From assembly GCF_018691265.1 (NCBI RefSeq), contig NW_024881313.1:5733501-5797500 (forward strand): a DNA stretch of 64,000 bases. The letters are read 5' to 3'. The number at the start of each line of letters is the position of its first letter. Positions within the stretch are counted from its first letter, which is position 1. The notes beneath the pieces are model-generated. The model was not told the DNA's origin and did not search any database. It saw nothing but the letters and a program-made list of their open reading frames with translations. This document shows, one piece after another, positions 23,765 through 34,964 of the stretch. This DNA is from Tyto alba. Lineage: Eukaryota; Chordata; Aves; Strigiformes; Tytonidae. Made by a program: the position numbers and the translations under genes.

Positions 23765-23905
23765 TTAGTTCTGGCTTGAACCTGTCTATACTCCTGGCAT
23801 TCACAACAGCCTGTAGTTAAGAGTTTTGTGGTTTAACAATTTGTTGTGTGAAAAAGTAGTTATTTTATTTTGTTTTAATCTCCTGCCTCTTAATCTATCA
23901 GAGTT
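23765..23905 (-). mobile_element. old CR1-like LINE fragment
   Basis: The plus strand shows the word order GGCATTCACAACAGCCTGT, GAGTTTTGTGGTTTAAC, TTGTTGTGTGAAAAAGTA, TTTTGTTTTAATCTCCTGCC. This follows the reverse complement of an older CR1 subfamily as I remember it from birds, turtles and crocodiles. The copy is diverged, short and non-coding. Confidence 0.6.
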
Positions 23906-23909
23906 TAAA

Positions 23910-26190
23910 AAATAAGACAGAAAAAACCCTAACAGTTCTTAACCCTCTCATGAAGCCACGCTGAAGAAAAGGAAGGGGTTTGATCTGAGATGAGATCAGG
24001 CTTCCAGAAGGACTTTTTAAACCTTACTAATTTGGTTTATTTAAGTCTGGTGAAATGAGCTATGTAAAAATACATAAAAAGTCTCAGCCTTTAAAGAACC
24101 AAAATTACCAGAAGCTTCTGCTAGTAGAAAATTCCTCTGTTACATATTTGGCAGCGAAGTGGCTGCATAGACAGATGACATGCCATTAGAGTCCATATAA
24201 GTAACCGCTAGGGAAAGCACCTGCTGCAATACAGAAGATGTTGTTAGAAATGCAAAGATCTGATTGAAAAGCAATTTATATTCCAAGCAAATGCATAATA
24301 AGAGAAGACATACTACCCAGTGTAGAGCTTCCTGCAGGGGAAAGTGACACACAATAGAAAGTAGTTAATCCTGTGGAAATAATTAAACAAGATCAAGGGG
24401 GAAATATATTTGAAAGTATACAGTGCTTAGCCAAAACATGGCTAATTCATCTTAATGAAAAGGGAGTTTGTCCTCTTGGTCACAGAATCTTGCAATCTAG
24501 AGAAATTATTTAAATTAAGAAATAGAGAGGGATACTGAGTCCAATTCAGCAATGAAATGACAGCATTTCAGTGGCTGTGCCTGCCTATTGTTGAGTAAAA
24601 TGAACATGTGCAAGGAAATTCTGGTTTTGTTTCAGAATAAATATTATTGCCTTCCTGTCCTAGATATCCCTGTTTTTGAGAGGGATGGGAAGAGAGAAAG
24701 CAAAAGCTCTTGCATTCACTTTTTATACCAGTAAAAATAATGAAGTCAGCCTGTGCTTTCTGCCCTATTTCTTTGTGCTTATTGGATCTTGCTCCCCTGG
24801 ATGTTAACAGAAAGAGTCCTATTAAAGCTAGCAGGAGACTGGGTCAGACCCTGGAGTTATATACACAGAAGTAGGACAGTGATGAAGAAAAGAGGTAAGA
24901 TTGTCTGGTTTTTGCCTGGTTTGTGCTGCTCAACCTATAGGCAACACAGGGCAAAACCCAAGCTGGAAAAGGACAGAGCAGAAAGTCTTATGAACATTGA
25001 CAAGTTGAGCATCTTCTCTCTCCTGACAGGAAAGAACTGACAGCTGTGTTTAGGGACAGGCCTCAGGGAAAATGAACAACTGAACCAATCCTGGTAAGGC
25101 TGGGGGACTTCCCTGCAAGAAGTATTGATTGACGATGTCTCTCCTTGTCCACCGGCCTGCTCTAGTAGTCATGCATCTGTGCCATATGGCCAGGGCATGT
25201 GGTCAAACTAACCTATGATGAAACCATGTTTAAATGTAAGGGGAAACTCCCGAGTGTAGTGGAGGCAGGAACAGACAGGAGGATGGGAATATTGAAGCAG
25301 ACGGTTTTTTGATGAACTCTGCACTGCATCTATCATCTAAGGCTTGAAGAAATCTCCAGGTAAAGCAAGGAAACTGAGGAGTTTCATATGCAAGTATGTT
25401 CAGTTCTTTGTCCTCACAAATCTGCCTTTCACTTCTTAGTCTGTGCAAGATCATTTAATTTAGAAGTGTAGCCTCATGGCCAGTGTTTTACTTGCCCTCC
25501 CTGTCACTGATTCCCTGAAACCAAGTAGCCTGTCAGGGTGAAGCTCTGGGCAAGGCTGCAGGAGCTCACAAGGGGATACGGGATATCCCCTATGATCTTG
25601 GGACCTGCATCAGCTGGAGTATACCCTATGAAAGCGTGTTGGCATTGGTATTTCTCCCTTAGGAACTGGTAAGTCACATACAGGGCCGGGTCTGGGTGCT
25701 GGCTGGGCGCAGAACCCTGGCACAGCCCCCTGGCATGTCTCTGGTGCTTGTCTGCAGGAGGGGATTCACCTGGGGCCACGGCTAATGCTGGATTTTTCCT
25801 TTCCAAGGTCTGATGCACAGCTCATTACAGTAATTTCAGTGGTCACTGGTGAGGTCCTGAGCGTCTGCGCAGAGCTGAGCTGCCAAATAGGTGACTGAGG
25901 GCTCCTTACCTCTGAGTGCTTTTGCAAACAGAAGCAAGAAAAACGCTTCTAAAATGATAACAGCAAGAATCTGACTGCAATCTGCAAGTCAGATAGGAAC
26001 ATGAAGAGCATTTCATCTCCTTTTTGATTAAGAGTGAGCTTGACACATGGGAAACAACCAGATCACACAGACAAAGGAACATGGGAAATAAGAACCTTTA
26101 AAGAAGCACATCTGAAAAAAATAACTCTTCCAATGTTTAAATTTGCCTAGTGAGTACAGATGCCAAATGCATTTCAGGAATAGCTCAGCA
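23910..26190. other. non-coding sequence, no gene seen
   Basis: AT-rich to neutral background with overlapping short frames. The 104-codon minus frame at 25504-25818 shows no recognisable domain. Confidence 0.6.
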
Positions 26191-26194
26191 ATGA

Positions 26195-26345
26195 CTGAGT
26201 ACAACATTTAATTAAGTGATTATATAATCAACGCTCTGTTTTATGAAGCAATAATTCAATTCCCAAGTGGGTAAGCTATAAGGCTGAAGGCCGAGCAGTT
26301 TATCACAATGAGGGAATTGGATTACTGCTGAGGAAAACATAAGGA
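26195..26345. promoter_or_regulatory. candidate conserved non-coding element
   Basis: Dense homeodomain-type words: TTTAATTAAGTGATTA around 26207-26222, ATAATTCAATTCCC near 26250, and GGGAATTGGATTAC near 26312-26325. There are no simple repeats and no frame. The look is that of a developmental enhancer; conservation was not tested. Confidence 0.3.
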
Positions 26346-26398
26346 CAATGATATTATTGTTAAAATACTAGTTTAATTAATATAAAATTAATACATCC

Positions 26399-26456
26399 TT
26401 TTTGTTTGTTTGTTTGGCTTGGTTTGGTTTGGGTTTTGTTTTGGTTTGTTTTTTTT
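26399..26456. repeat. (TTTG)n/(TTTGG)n microsatellite
   Basis: Imperfect TTTG and TTTGG units ending in a T run, a simple-repeat type frequent in bird genomes. Confidence 0.85.
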
Positions 26457-26459
26457 CAT

Positions 26460-28320
26460 AGCAATGCATAGCCTGCCAGAAAGATGGTGCTTCCTCCATT
26501 TTCCACGTGGAAGTGGTAGTTATTTATGGCCACACAGAATGTGCGGGAAGTTAATGATGTCACACAGTCAATTTATTGGGGATAAAATTACAAGAGCCAT
26601 TTTATCAGGGAATGATATAGTTCTCTTCCTGGAGTATAAGTAGACAAGAGACCCCATTTATACTGTAAAAGAGAGATCAGACAAGGTAACTTCATTGCTG
26701 GAAAGCTTTGCAGTGGATTATTAATGATAATTCCACTAAACCAGAGGTTCTAGCCCCATTGAGCTGTGACTTCACATATACACAATACACAATCAGGGAC
26801 ATCCGATCAGTAGTTGGTGAAAATACATAATCAACAGTATATATGAAGTTGTACCAGCCACACAACTTGCTCAGAGAAGGAAGTAACACTTTGCGCAAAC
26901 AGGGTACCAGGAGATAGGGAATGAACTGCATTCATTTGTATGTGACTGGGTTTTGTTTACAGTTCTGTTTAGATTATTTTATTACAGGTTACAGCAAATC
27001 CGTGTAAGAATAAGCATAGAGGGCATTCTTGAAAGAGATTCAGAGTAACATGGATGGAAGAACAAATTGCTACAATATGAAGCATCAGAACCACAGGGAA
27101 AGCAAAAGGAGAAAAGAGCAAAAGGAGCATGAATTTGGGAAATCAGCTGGATATAGGGACAGGACAAGGAAAAAAAAGAAAAGAGATGCAGTGACCAGTG
27201 CGATTAATATACGCAGAGTGAAGTCTTCAGAGCTGAGTGAATAATGACTTTAGGAGGGTGTGAAACCTCCTTTTCGCTGCTGCTATTGCATTTTCAGAGG
27301 GTCAGGAAACCCATGTGCACACTCAGCATTCTGAGAGGCACCTGAGATGATGTCCCACCTGCTTTAAAGATATCTGGATGAAGAGAAAGAAAACTAAAAA
27401 GCAAAAGAATCTGAGCATTAAAGTTAGTCTACTGCAGTAAATTTCACTTTTATGGTAGCACTAGGATATTAGGGGCTGTATTACATGCTGGGTTCCCAGG
27501 ATGGACAGTTCAATGGACTGCATACCATGTAATCATTGATTCAGTGCCTTGAAATAGAGCTTATAGGGAAAGCTGCTGAGGGAAATAGTGCTGATATAGA
27601 CTGAGACTGGTTACTAAAATGAGGAGGAAAACTATTAGGTTGCAATCATTTTATAAGAAAGTGTTCTTAAGTGAGAGAAAAGGAGTTTATGTTCCATGTA
27701 GAAGAATCCCCGCAGAACAGTTTCAGCTTATTAGTACTAAATTGACCACAGCAAATGAGTGCCACTATTGTCAATGACCTGGCATTTTATAAGCACACCG
27801 AGGCTCAGTTTTAAACTATTTTACACACATAAAGAATGTGAGATGGAAGATGAAAGCAAGGAAATCCACCCAGCAGTAGCAGCTTCAAAGGCTGCTGCAG
27901 AAGAGTGTTCTCAAGAGTGCACACATAAGTACAATGAGATTTGCTTTACTTCTGGAGTTTGACCACTGGCACTGAAATATGAGGCTTGAATAGAGCAATG
28001 ATAGCCCTTAACAGGGAAATTGTTAGGGCTATGCACAAGTTGCTAAATGATGAGGAATTTAACCCTTCTGAGAGGAGCCACTGAAGGAATTTAAAAGTGG
28101 GAAAGTAATAAGTTGATGTGGGGGAATGACCTAGTGAATGGAACAGGTCCTCTGTGTCACAGCACAGCCCAGGATTTTTCTGCGCTGTGGCCCAGAGACT
28201 TCGTATGCAGAGCTAGTCTCTTCTCTGCGTGCTGAGGCTACAGGACAAGCTCATGGGCCACTCAGTTGGACCGTCCTTTAAGTTGGGGACATTATAACTC
28301 CCATCATTGCAAGTATTGAA
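26460..28320. other. non-coding sequence, no gene seen
   Basis: Contains a purine-rich stretch at about 27029-27190 whose plus frame gives a 71-residue Lys/Arg/Glu-rich peptide, best explained by composition. No repeat family recognised. Confidence 0.55.
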
Positions 28321-28326
28321 GTCATG

Positions 28327-29497
28327 TCACAACAGAATAACCATCCGACAAGTTATGGCCTGTGGTGAATGTTCTACTAGCTTCTTTAATGCAAGTGCAG
28401 CAAACTTGCTGGGTAGGTCACCAGGCATGATGATCCTACAGCCTTTGGTCAAAACAGCCCATATTATCTTGTCTATCTGTAGTGCCATATGTATGTACCC
28501 ATCCTCAGCCAGAGAGGTGGCTGGACAGCATGTTTCTTCATCAGGTGAAGAACAGCCACCATACCACGACCTAGATGAAAAAGAGAGTAATTTATTTTCT
28601 ACACGATGCATTGCAGCATTCTCTGGTGAGGCTTTCCGGGTTGTGTCAATAAACACAGCACAATCTCCTTCATCTAAGGCCCATTGCCAATGTTGATTAA
28701 ACTCTGTGTTCAGTAAATCTAGACTTGAAGTTTTGATGTTCATAGGATTTCAGATGACAAACTGGCAATCAAATAGCCAAAGCAGAATTGGTAGGAGGCC
28801 ATAGGCAACACAGAACAGATTCTGATGCCAGTTTCCAAGTGCTGACAAGTATTAACCTACCAAGACAAATATTAACCTACCATCCAGACTATCAATCAAT
28901 AAGCAAAGCTGTTGATACACCAACACCAGATACCAAAGAGCACCAGATACTTTTATGCTCTTTTTTTTGAGTTTATTACACTTCAACACTTTCCTTCTCA
29001 AAAGTTTTACAAAAGCTCTGAATTTTTAACTCAGATTTTAAAATGCACTGAGCTTCGCAGATACAACGTCTAACAATGTTAACGACGGCTGGTTTCAGAA
29101 CTCCCAGTAGAATTTGTATGCAATTAATGTTCTCCTCCTCTGAACAGAAACCTAGAGGTTTGCAAAACACACCATATGTTTGTCAGTTTGCCAATGAATC
29201 AAGATGTTTTTGTAGTCTTCTGAGTTTCAATAATTAATGGCAATGTCTAAAACTTAAATCACAGTTCAGGGACTCAGAACAGAACTTTCACCATGTCCAG
29301 TGTTGTTCAGCATCATCAGAGTGAGACATTTCAGGTGAGAAATTAAACATTTGTACTAACTCCCATTTTTCCCTTCTCTGACTGATCTCCCACCCCATCA
29401 CCATTGCTCCTTCTAAGATATCTGTCTGGATTCCTGCAAAAGGCTTACTTATTATGCGGAGTGACGCTATTACCCTCAGCCCAGGCTTTGGTCTCAA
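28327..29497 (-). pseudogene. possible decayed coding sequence, family unknown
   Basis: Three minus-strand open segments follow one another in the order of reading: 29497-29288 (69 codons), 29170-28976 (64) and 28743-28327 (138). The first two share a frame and the third is in another, with stops and at least one shift between them. The peptides have balanced, protein-like composition rather than the Cys/Leu/Phe bias of most random frames here. The last one has clear charged and hydrophobic alternation (for example ALALKKLVEHSPQ). I do not recognise a family; a processed pseudogene or an old viral insertion are both possible, and chance remains likely for each segment alone. A 20-base-period duplication (TATTAACCTACCA twice, 28850-28882) interrupts the region. 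Confidence 0.2.
28850..28882. repeat. short direct repeat, period 20
   Basis: TATTAACCTACCA occurs at 28850-28862 and again at 28870-28882. It looks like a local duplication by replication slippage. Confidence 0.8.
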
Positions 29498-29579
29498 ACA
29501 CCTGAATGTTCAGTACTCCAGTGTAATCTGACTAGGTTGACTTGATCTTCGTGACTAAATGATGTCTATTGGCTTATAG

Positions 29580-30330
29580 GTATGAAAATATATTTTATTC
29601 TCATCAAGTGGCTCGTTACTCGGTTTAGCAGACTATTAGCAACCAATTAATACGACAAAGTTAAGCAAATAAAATAAATCAGTTAGGTCTTAAAATTGTC
29701 TAATTTTTAGGTCCAATTTTTATGAGCCATGTTTTTTCAATTATTATTTTAAAATGTAACTGCTTGAAAGACTGATCCAGAAGAGAATATTTAATGTCAA
29801 TACCTCATATACTTATTTCCTTCACCCTTGGGTAATTCTTCTGAGACCTCCTCTGCTTCCACACTTGTGCATGAACACTCCTGCCTTAGCTGTGACTTTA
29901 TGAGTAGGTTTCTATCCTTTGAGGTGATGATTTTGCTTTTTGCTAGGCTACTAGAAGTCTTTTCCTTTTTATTGATTCCCAGCTGATCTGACCTATTCCA
30001 GATGGCTGATAAAGGAGCGGGAAATTCCTTAGCTATCTATAATATGCTGGACTGCTTCTCCTCTTTTTCCCCTCCAGAGCAGAAGTATCACAGGAAGTGT
30101 TCTAATAATAATGATAATGTCACCAGCACTTCTGCTTCAGAATTATAAACATCACTTGAAATGGGTTATTCTTTAATTTGGCTAGTATCATGCTCATTTA
30201 AATATTATTCATAAAATGGCTAATTTGTACGATCAATGAATTTAATTTATATCTATCCTACCATATAGGTTAGCAGTTCCCAGGATCAGCATATTTTTAA
30301 TAAAGCTGTTGATTTTTCTCAAGTGCACCA
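29580..30330. promoter_or_regulatory. candidate conserved non-coding block
   Basis: Two AT-rich high-complexity parts (about 29580-29760 and 30110-30330) are full of TAAT, AATTA and CAATTA words, such as ACCAATTAATACG near 29641 and GCTCATTTAAATATT near 30193. No simple repeat or frame explains them. It may be one or two enhancers; not tested. Confidence 0.25.
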
Positions 30331-30413
30331 TGACAATGTTGGTGTTGTGTCAACATAGAGAACATGTGTTTGAGAACTTATTAGTTTCAATAATATTTTC
30401 CAACACTGCCCAG

Positions 30414-30789
30414 CTACAGAACATTGAGTACATTAGACACATTCAGAGTAATTCCTTCAAGAATCAACCAATTGTTCCTGCCTGACAGAGGCATGGGATA
30501 TGCAAGCACCATTTGGGCCACTAACGTCCTTTCCATTTCTGGGGTAAAATCACTACCTAACAGCATGCAGCATGATATGCAGAACAACATAGACTGGAAC
30601 TGCCAGGAGATTTTCTGGACAACAGCAGGGTTCAAACCCTATCATGAGAACTGCAGCACAACACTAAGTGATCACAGGCAATTCCTTATGTGGTGTCTAT
30701 TTGCTTTTAAAGATGACACTGTCAGCAGCAGCAATAAAAGTTTCTGGCTTAAGCCATCTCTGAATTTTTCTGGGTTTCCTATTAAATGA
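30414..30789. other. segment open on both strands, not recognised
   Basis: A 121-codon plus frame (30424-30789) and a 73-codon minus frame (30635-30414) overlap. Both peptides are unremarkable and match nothing I know. The minus frame lies upstream of, and on the same strand as, the coding-like remnant at 28.3-29.5 kb, so it could belong to it. Chance is the default explanation. Confidence 0.2.
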
Positions 30790-30794
30790 CTACT

Positions 30795-33700
30795 TGCTTG
30801 CAGTGTGTTCTTTAATAAATCAATGGAGCAGCACTAATGGAGTGCCCAGTATGAAGAAAAAAAAAAAAAGTGTTAATGCTAAGTTCGGCTTGCACCAATA
30901 TGGTATATTTCATATTGAAGCTGGCAGCAGAAATTGCAGTACAGATAACATCTAAATCCTATTAAGCCTCTATGTGAGACAGTATTACTGAGATACAACC
31001 TTGGCTGAGGGAAACACAAGATTTTATTTAAAGATTCACAATCTGTTTTGTAAAAGCTATATCCAATCCAGCTCCACATGGTCATTTTAACCCAATTTTA
31101 ATCCCCAAAGTCTTGTTTTTCTTTTTGACAGTCTAGTTCTCAGCTACATGAAAATAGTAATGAAAAAGATCTCCTTTCCCTTGAGAAAAAGATGGATTTG
31201 GAAAAAAAACCCCAAGAGTTACTCTAGAATGGAAAAGTTTTTGCCGTTCAAAAGAATAGAACCTTTGAGCAACATTCCTGTCCAGTAACCAAAATTATTT
31301 TAGCTGGAAACTGGAAATGCGGGTGCAATGACCCCTGGTTGCTGCAGGATAAGTATCCTGTAACCCCTGGCTCCCACTTCCCATTAAAAAGCTCTCAGCT
31401 GCTTGCACCATTTCTGCCCGAAAGACCAGCTTCCTGGACTTCTGCAATGCAGTGGGTCTGCCAGACAGGAGACCTTGCTGTCCATGGGACTCTCGGGCTG
31501 AGCAGGATGCCAGGCCCACAGGGAAGGGAAGGAGCATGGAGAACCAGCACTAAAAGCCCACAAGGAAGAGCTGGGAAGAAAAATTCTGACAAGAACGATT
31601 TTCCACTGAAAATTTCCTGTTCGGGAAAAGGGACGGTGATTTTCACTCACCTTGCAGAGACTCCAGCAGAGCACCGTCTGCTTTCCTGCCAGCTCAGTTT
31701 CTCCCCTCACCTCTCTGCTAAACTTAGCAACCATCACAATGCTGGGGGCTGAAAAAGCTTCGGTATTCCCAGATGGGGACCACGAGCTCAAAAGCCCTTG
31801 TGGCCACAGATCATCAGCCAGGACTCACCTGGCTGCTGAGGTCCAAGGGCAGAACTGGGTCCCACAGCAGGAAGCGGGGAAAGATGTGCCTCGTGGCTAT
31901 CAGAGCTTGAACTCCCCCAGTGATGTTTCCTTCTTAAAGCCTTGAAGTGAGACATTTTTGATAGTTTTATAATTGTTTCCTTTAAGGAAATCCCTGCTGA
32001 GGGGAATTTTGTAAGTTGTTTGAGCGTTTTTTTGGTCTGAATTTCTCAGAGAATGGACAGTCTAGCTGTAGTCTGGATTCAAACAGGAAAATATTTTTCA
32101 GATTAGTTTTTTTATTTTAAACTAAGTCAAAGTTTATAATGTCAACTTCTATAATTATTCTCTTTCAATCAAAGCTGAAAATTTTGATTGAGAGGTGCTG
32201 ATAGAGAACAAATACAGTTGATCATGAAGACAAGAAGTCCCAGAATTTCTCCTGTATGGAGAAACCTTCTGTTGCTGTACAGCTGCCATCAGAACTTTTA
32301 GGTCATCCTTTTCTCATCCCCTATGCATGATAATCACCCATAGTATAAGGGAGTAAGAAGACGATACCTACACCGGGATGTTTGCCAGAGACAACAACCC
32401 CTCGAGGCCCCAGGTAGCCACAACCACAAGACTGTTTTAAATTTATACATAGGTCTGATCCAAGCCTTCAATTAGTTAGAAAATAAGTGAAAATAATTTA
32501 GAAAAGAAGTTTAGAAAGTGAGAAAAGTTGGAAGTGCATTGCAGAACTAGCTCAAACATACTTTGTTTTACCTTGCTTAACATCAAACAGGGCACGGGTT
32601 GGCTGGTCCACAAGACCCATCCATCCCACATACTCTGAATTCTACAAACAAGACCCCACCAAAACATTTCCTGTACGTGTCTGTTGGTGTTTGAGACTTG
32701 TCAGGGTTCCCAAATTCAGTGGCATGGCTTAGCAGTTCAAACAAAAAACAGTCAGTGCAGTCTTGAGGAAGAACTGGGAGAAACTGGGAAGTGTATAACC
32801 CCTACTGACTCCCACTGTCTGATGAAGGCACTGAAATGGGCAAAGGCAGGCAGATTTCAACACTGTCACACTGAAAGGAATAGAAAACTTGTTCTCTGCA
32901 GCTGAAAGGGTCAAAGAAATGCTGTCACTCTGCAAAATGCTCTTATACATGCTAAGTGTGAGAACGTGTTTAGCAATGACACACACAGGACTGGACCAAG
33001 AGGTTGGGAAGTAGCTCTGCAGCTGGTGCAGTAAGAGCAGGGTGCTGTGCCCTGTGGTGTGGTGCTGCCAATGCTCAGCAGAATGGCCGTGCCACTGCAG
33101 AGGCTCCCCGAGCCAGGGGAGACCAAGTGCTCCCCAGGGAAGGCAGTGAAGGAACCTGCCACTGACTCCTCCATGGGAGCAGCCTGATGCTCCTGGGGCG
33201 GAGGGAACAGCAGGTGAGGAGGAGGAGGAGGCCCTCCAGAGCATCCTCCAACAGCAATGACTGCTGCCATGGCAACAGCAGCTCTGCGGGAGAGTTGGAG
33301 AGAGGCACCAGCTGTGGCTGGGTAATTGTTTCTTCCCTTATTTCCAGCAGAACTGCTTGAACACAGCGCTGTGTTGCTTGGTTAGAAGGATGAAAGAGCA
33401 GATGCCCCTCTGCCAGTGGTGCCACCTGGGCAGCTCTGCCCACGGGTTGTGGGTACCAGTAATGCCATTCCAAGCACAGAACACTCCCAGTCCCCACTAG
33501 CCCCTGATCTCCCTTGCACTATTTTCACTCATTTAACACAATTATTCCTTGCTTTCTGTAGACATGAGATAAAAAGAATCACTAAAGTGCCCCCCTCAGT
33601 TGTAATCTGCAGACTATGAGCATGGTCTGCTTTCAGCTGCACCTGCACAGACCTCCGTAGCTTCATCCCCACTCCTGATTTAGTTTCTTATAAGGAAACC

Positions 33701-34600
33701 ATTCTGCCCTGGAGCTTCTTGGATCAAACTCAGCCCCTGGCATGACGCCTCTGATCCTAGCTGTGACCACCTAGGAGTTCATTGTGCAAGTCTAAGCCAG
33801 GCTCCATGCATTCTCAAAGGCACCTGCAGAAGGTGAGTTATCCACAGATAAGGACATGACTTGTGTTCTGGAAATGCAAGCCCTTAACATCGGATAGGAT
33901 AAATTGCCCTCTGAGGGCAACAGAGAGCCACTACTCAACAAAATTAAAGTGCAATATTCAAAGCCTAATGTTTGATGAAGTGACTCTCATCTGCAGAGTA
34001 ATGTTGCCTACAGACCTACTGAGTCTCATTCATCTCACACATTTTACTCCTATTTCTTGCTCCCTGCAGCTGAGTCAATGGCTCACATTTTCAGATCTGC
34101 GCTACAGCCTCTTGTCTGCTTGGGGACCCCATGCCAGACACAGCTAAAGATGGCCTTGCCTCCTTGTTGCAAGATGCCAGCTTCAAAATACGAGTTTCTC
34201 CCAGACAGAAATTATCTGAGCAATGCGATTAGCAATCGTACCTATAGGGCACATTCTGAGCTGCAGTTATTGTGTGATTGCCCAGAGAGTCCATTGAAAC
34301 TCAAATAACCCATTTCAGTACATTTACCAATCATCATGCAAGGATGGGTAAGAAACAATTTGCCGTTTAAAATCAGCAAATGAAATCAAGACAACTTTCA
34401 TCTTTATGAGTTTCATTTGATTTTCCTGTACTCCAGATGAACCCCCACCCCACAAAGCAGAAGTCACAAGTGATTAATATATATATATTCTACTGAAAGC
34501 CACCAAGGGCACTAAATTAAATCTGTGGTGCTCTCTCTCACTCACCCGCACACATAAATGGTCTGGAAGCCTGTGCAAGGCTTCCTATTGGAGTGAGATT
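30795..34600. other. non-coding sequence, no gene seen
   Basis: Contains A13 at 30857-30869, a GAG-type trinucleotide tract near 33215-33231 and a short (AT)n near 34475-34487. The patches 31380-31920 and 33050-33480 are somewhat GC-richer, and their frames (up to 171 codons, minus, 32729-33244) are serine/proline-rich without domains and overlap others. No repeat family recognised. Confidence 0.6.
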
Positions 34601-34639
34601 GCCAGCCAGCCTAAAAGCTATTAGTACTGGTTAGAGAGT

Positions 34640-34960
34640 CACAGAATGATTTAGCAGAATTTTAAATGACTGCTGCAGCAGCATGTTCATGGAGACTGGA
34701 CGCTGTTCGTGGAAATGCATTTGGAAAAAGCTTATGAATTTAAAGTTATTTGACAGATTTCTTGGTGTTTTGTTTTGCTTGTTTTATTTTTTTTTTTAAG
34801 AATTCAAGCTCATGTACATGCACACTATCGCACTATCTTTTCATGATTTACTGTCAAACTTCCTGTTTTAAAGACTGATCATGTGTAATGCAAATGTTGT
34901 TCATTTCAACCCATCCTGTCGGCTATCTGTGCCAACAGTTCCCGTGCAAATGAATGTTTT
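34640..34960. promoter_or_regulatory. candidate conserved non-coding element with octamer site
   Basis: Carries a perfect octamer ATGCAAAT at 34888-34895, the POU-factor site, followed by a related GTGCAAATGAATG near 34944. Upstream (34640-34750) is high-complexity sequence with GAATTTTAAATGAC and GGAAATGCATTTGG words, separated by a T-rich stretch near 34787-34797. The arrangement resembles POU/SOX-type enhancers. Conservation was not tested. Confidence 0.3.
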
Positions 34961-34964
34961 CAGA

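Noticed and set aside
28327..28743. Specific viral assignment of the 138-codon minus frame
   Set aside because: A few residues recalled a viral protein's C-terminal domain, but spacing and the remaining sequence did not follow, so no family is named.
30629..30642. Second GGTTCAAACC word, suggesting a tRNA T-arm
   Set aside because: No A box or cloverleaf around it; the word is part of an ordinary stretch.
32729..33270. 171- and 119-codon minus frames
   Set aside because: Two different phases open over the same serine/proline-rich stretch, including a GAG-repeat tract; composition artefact.
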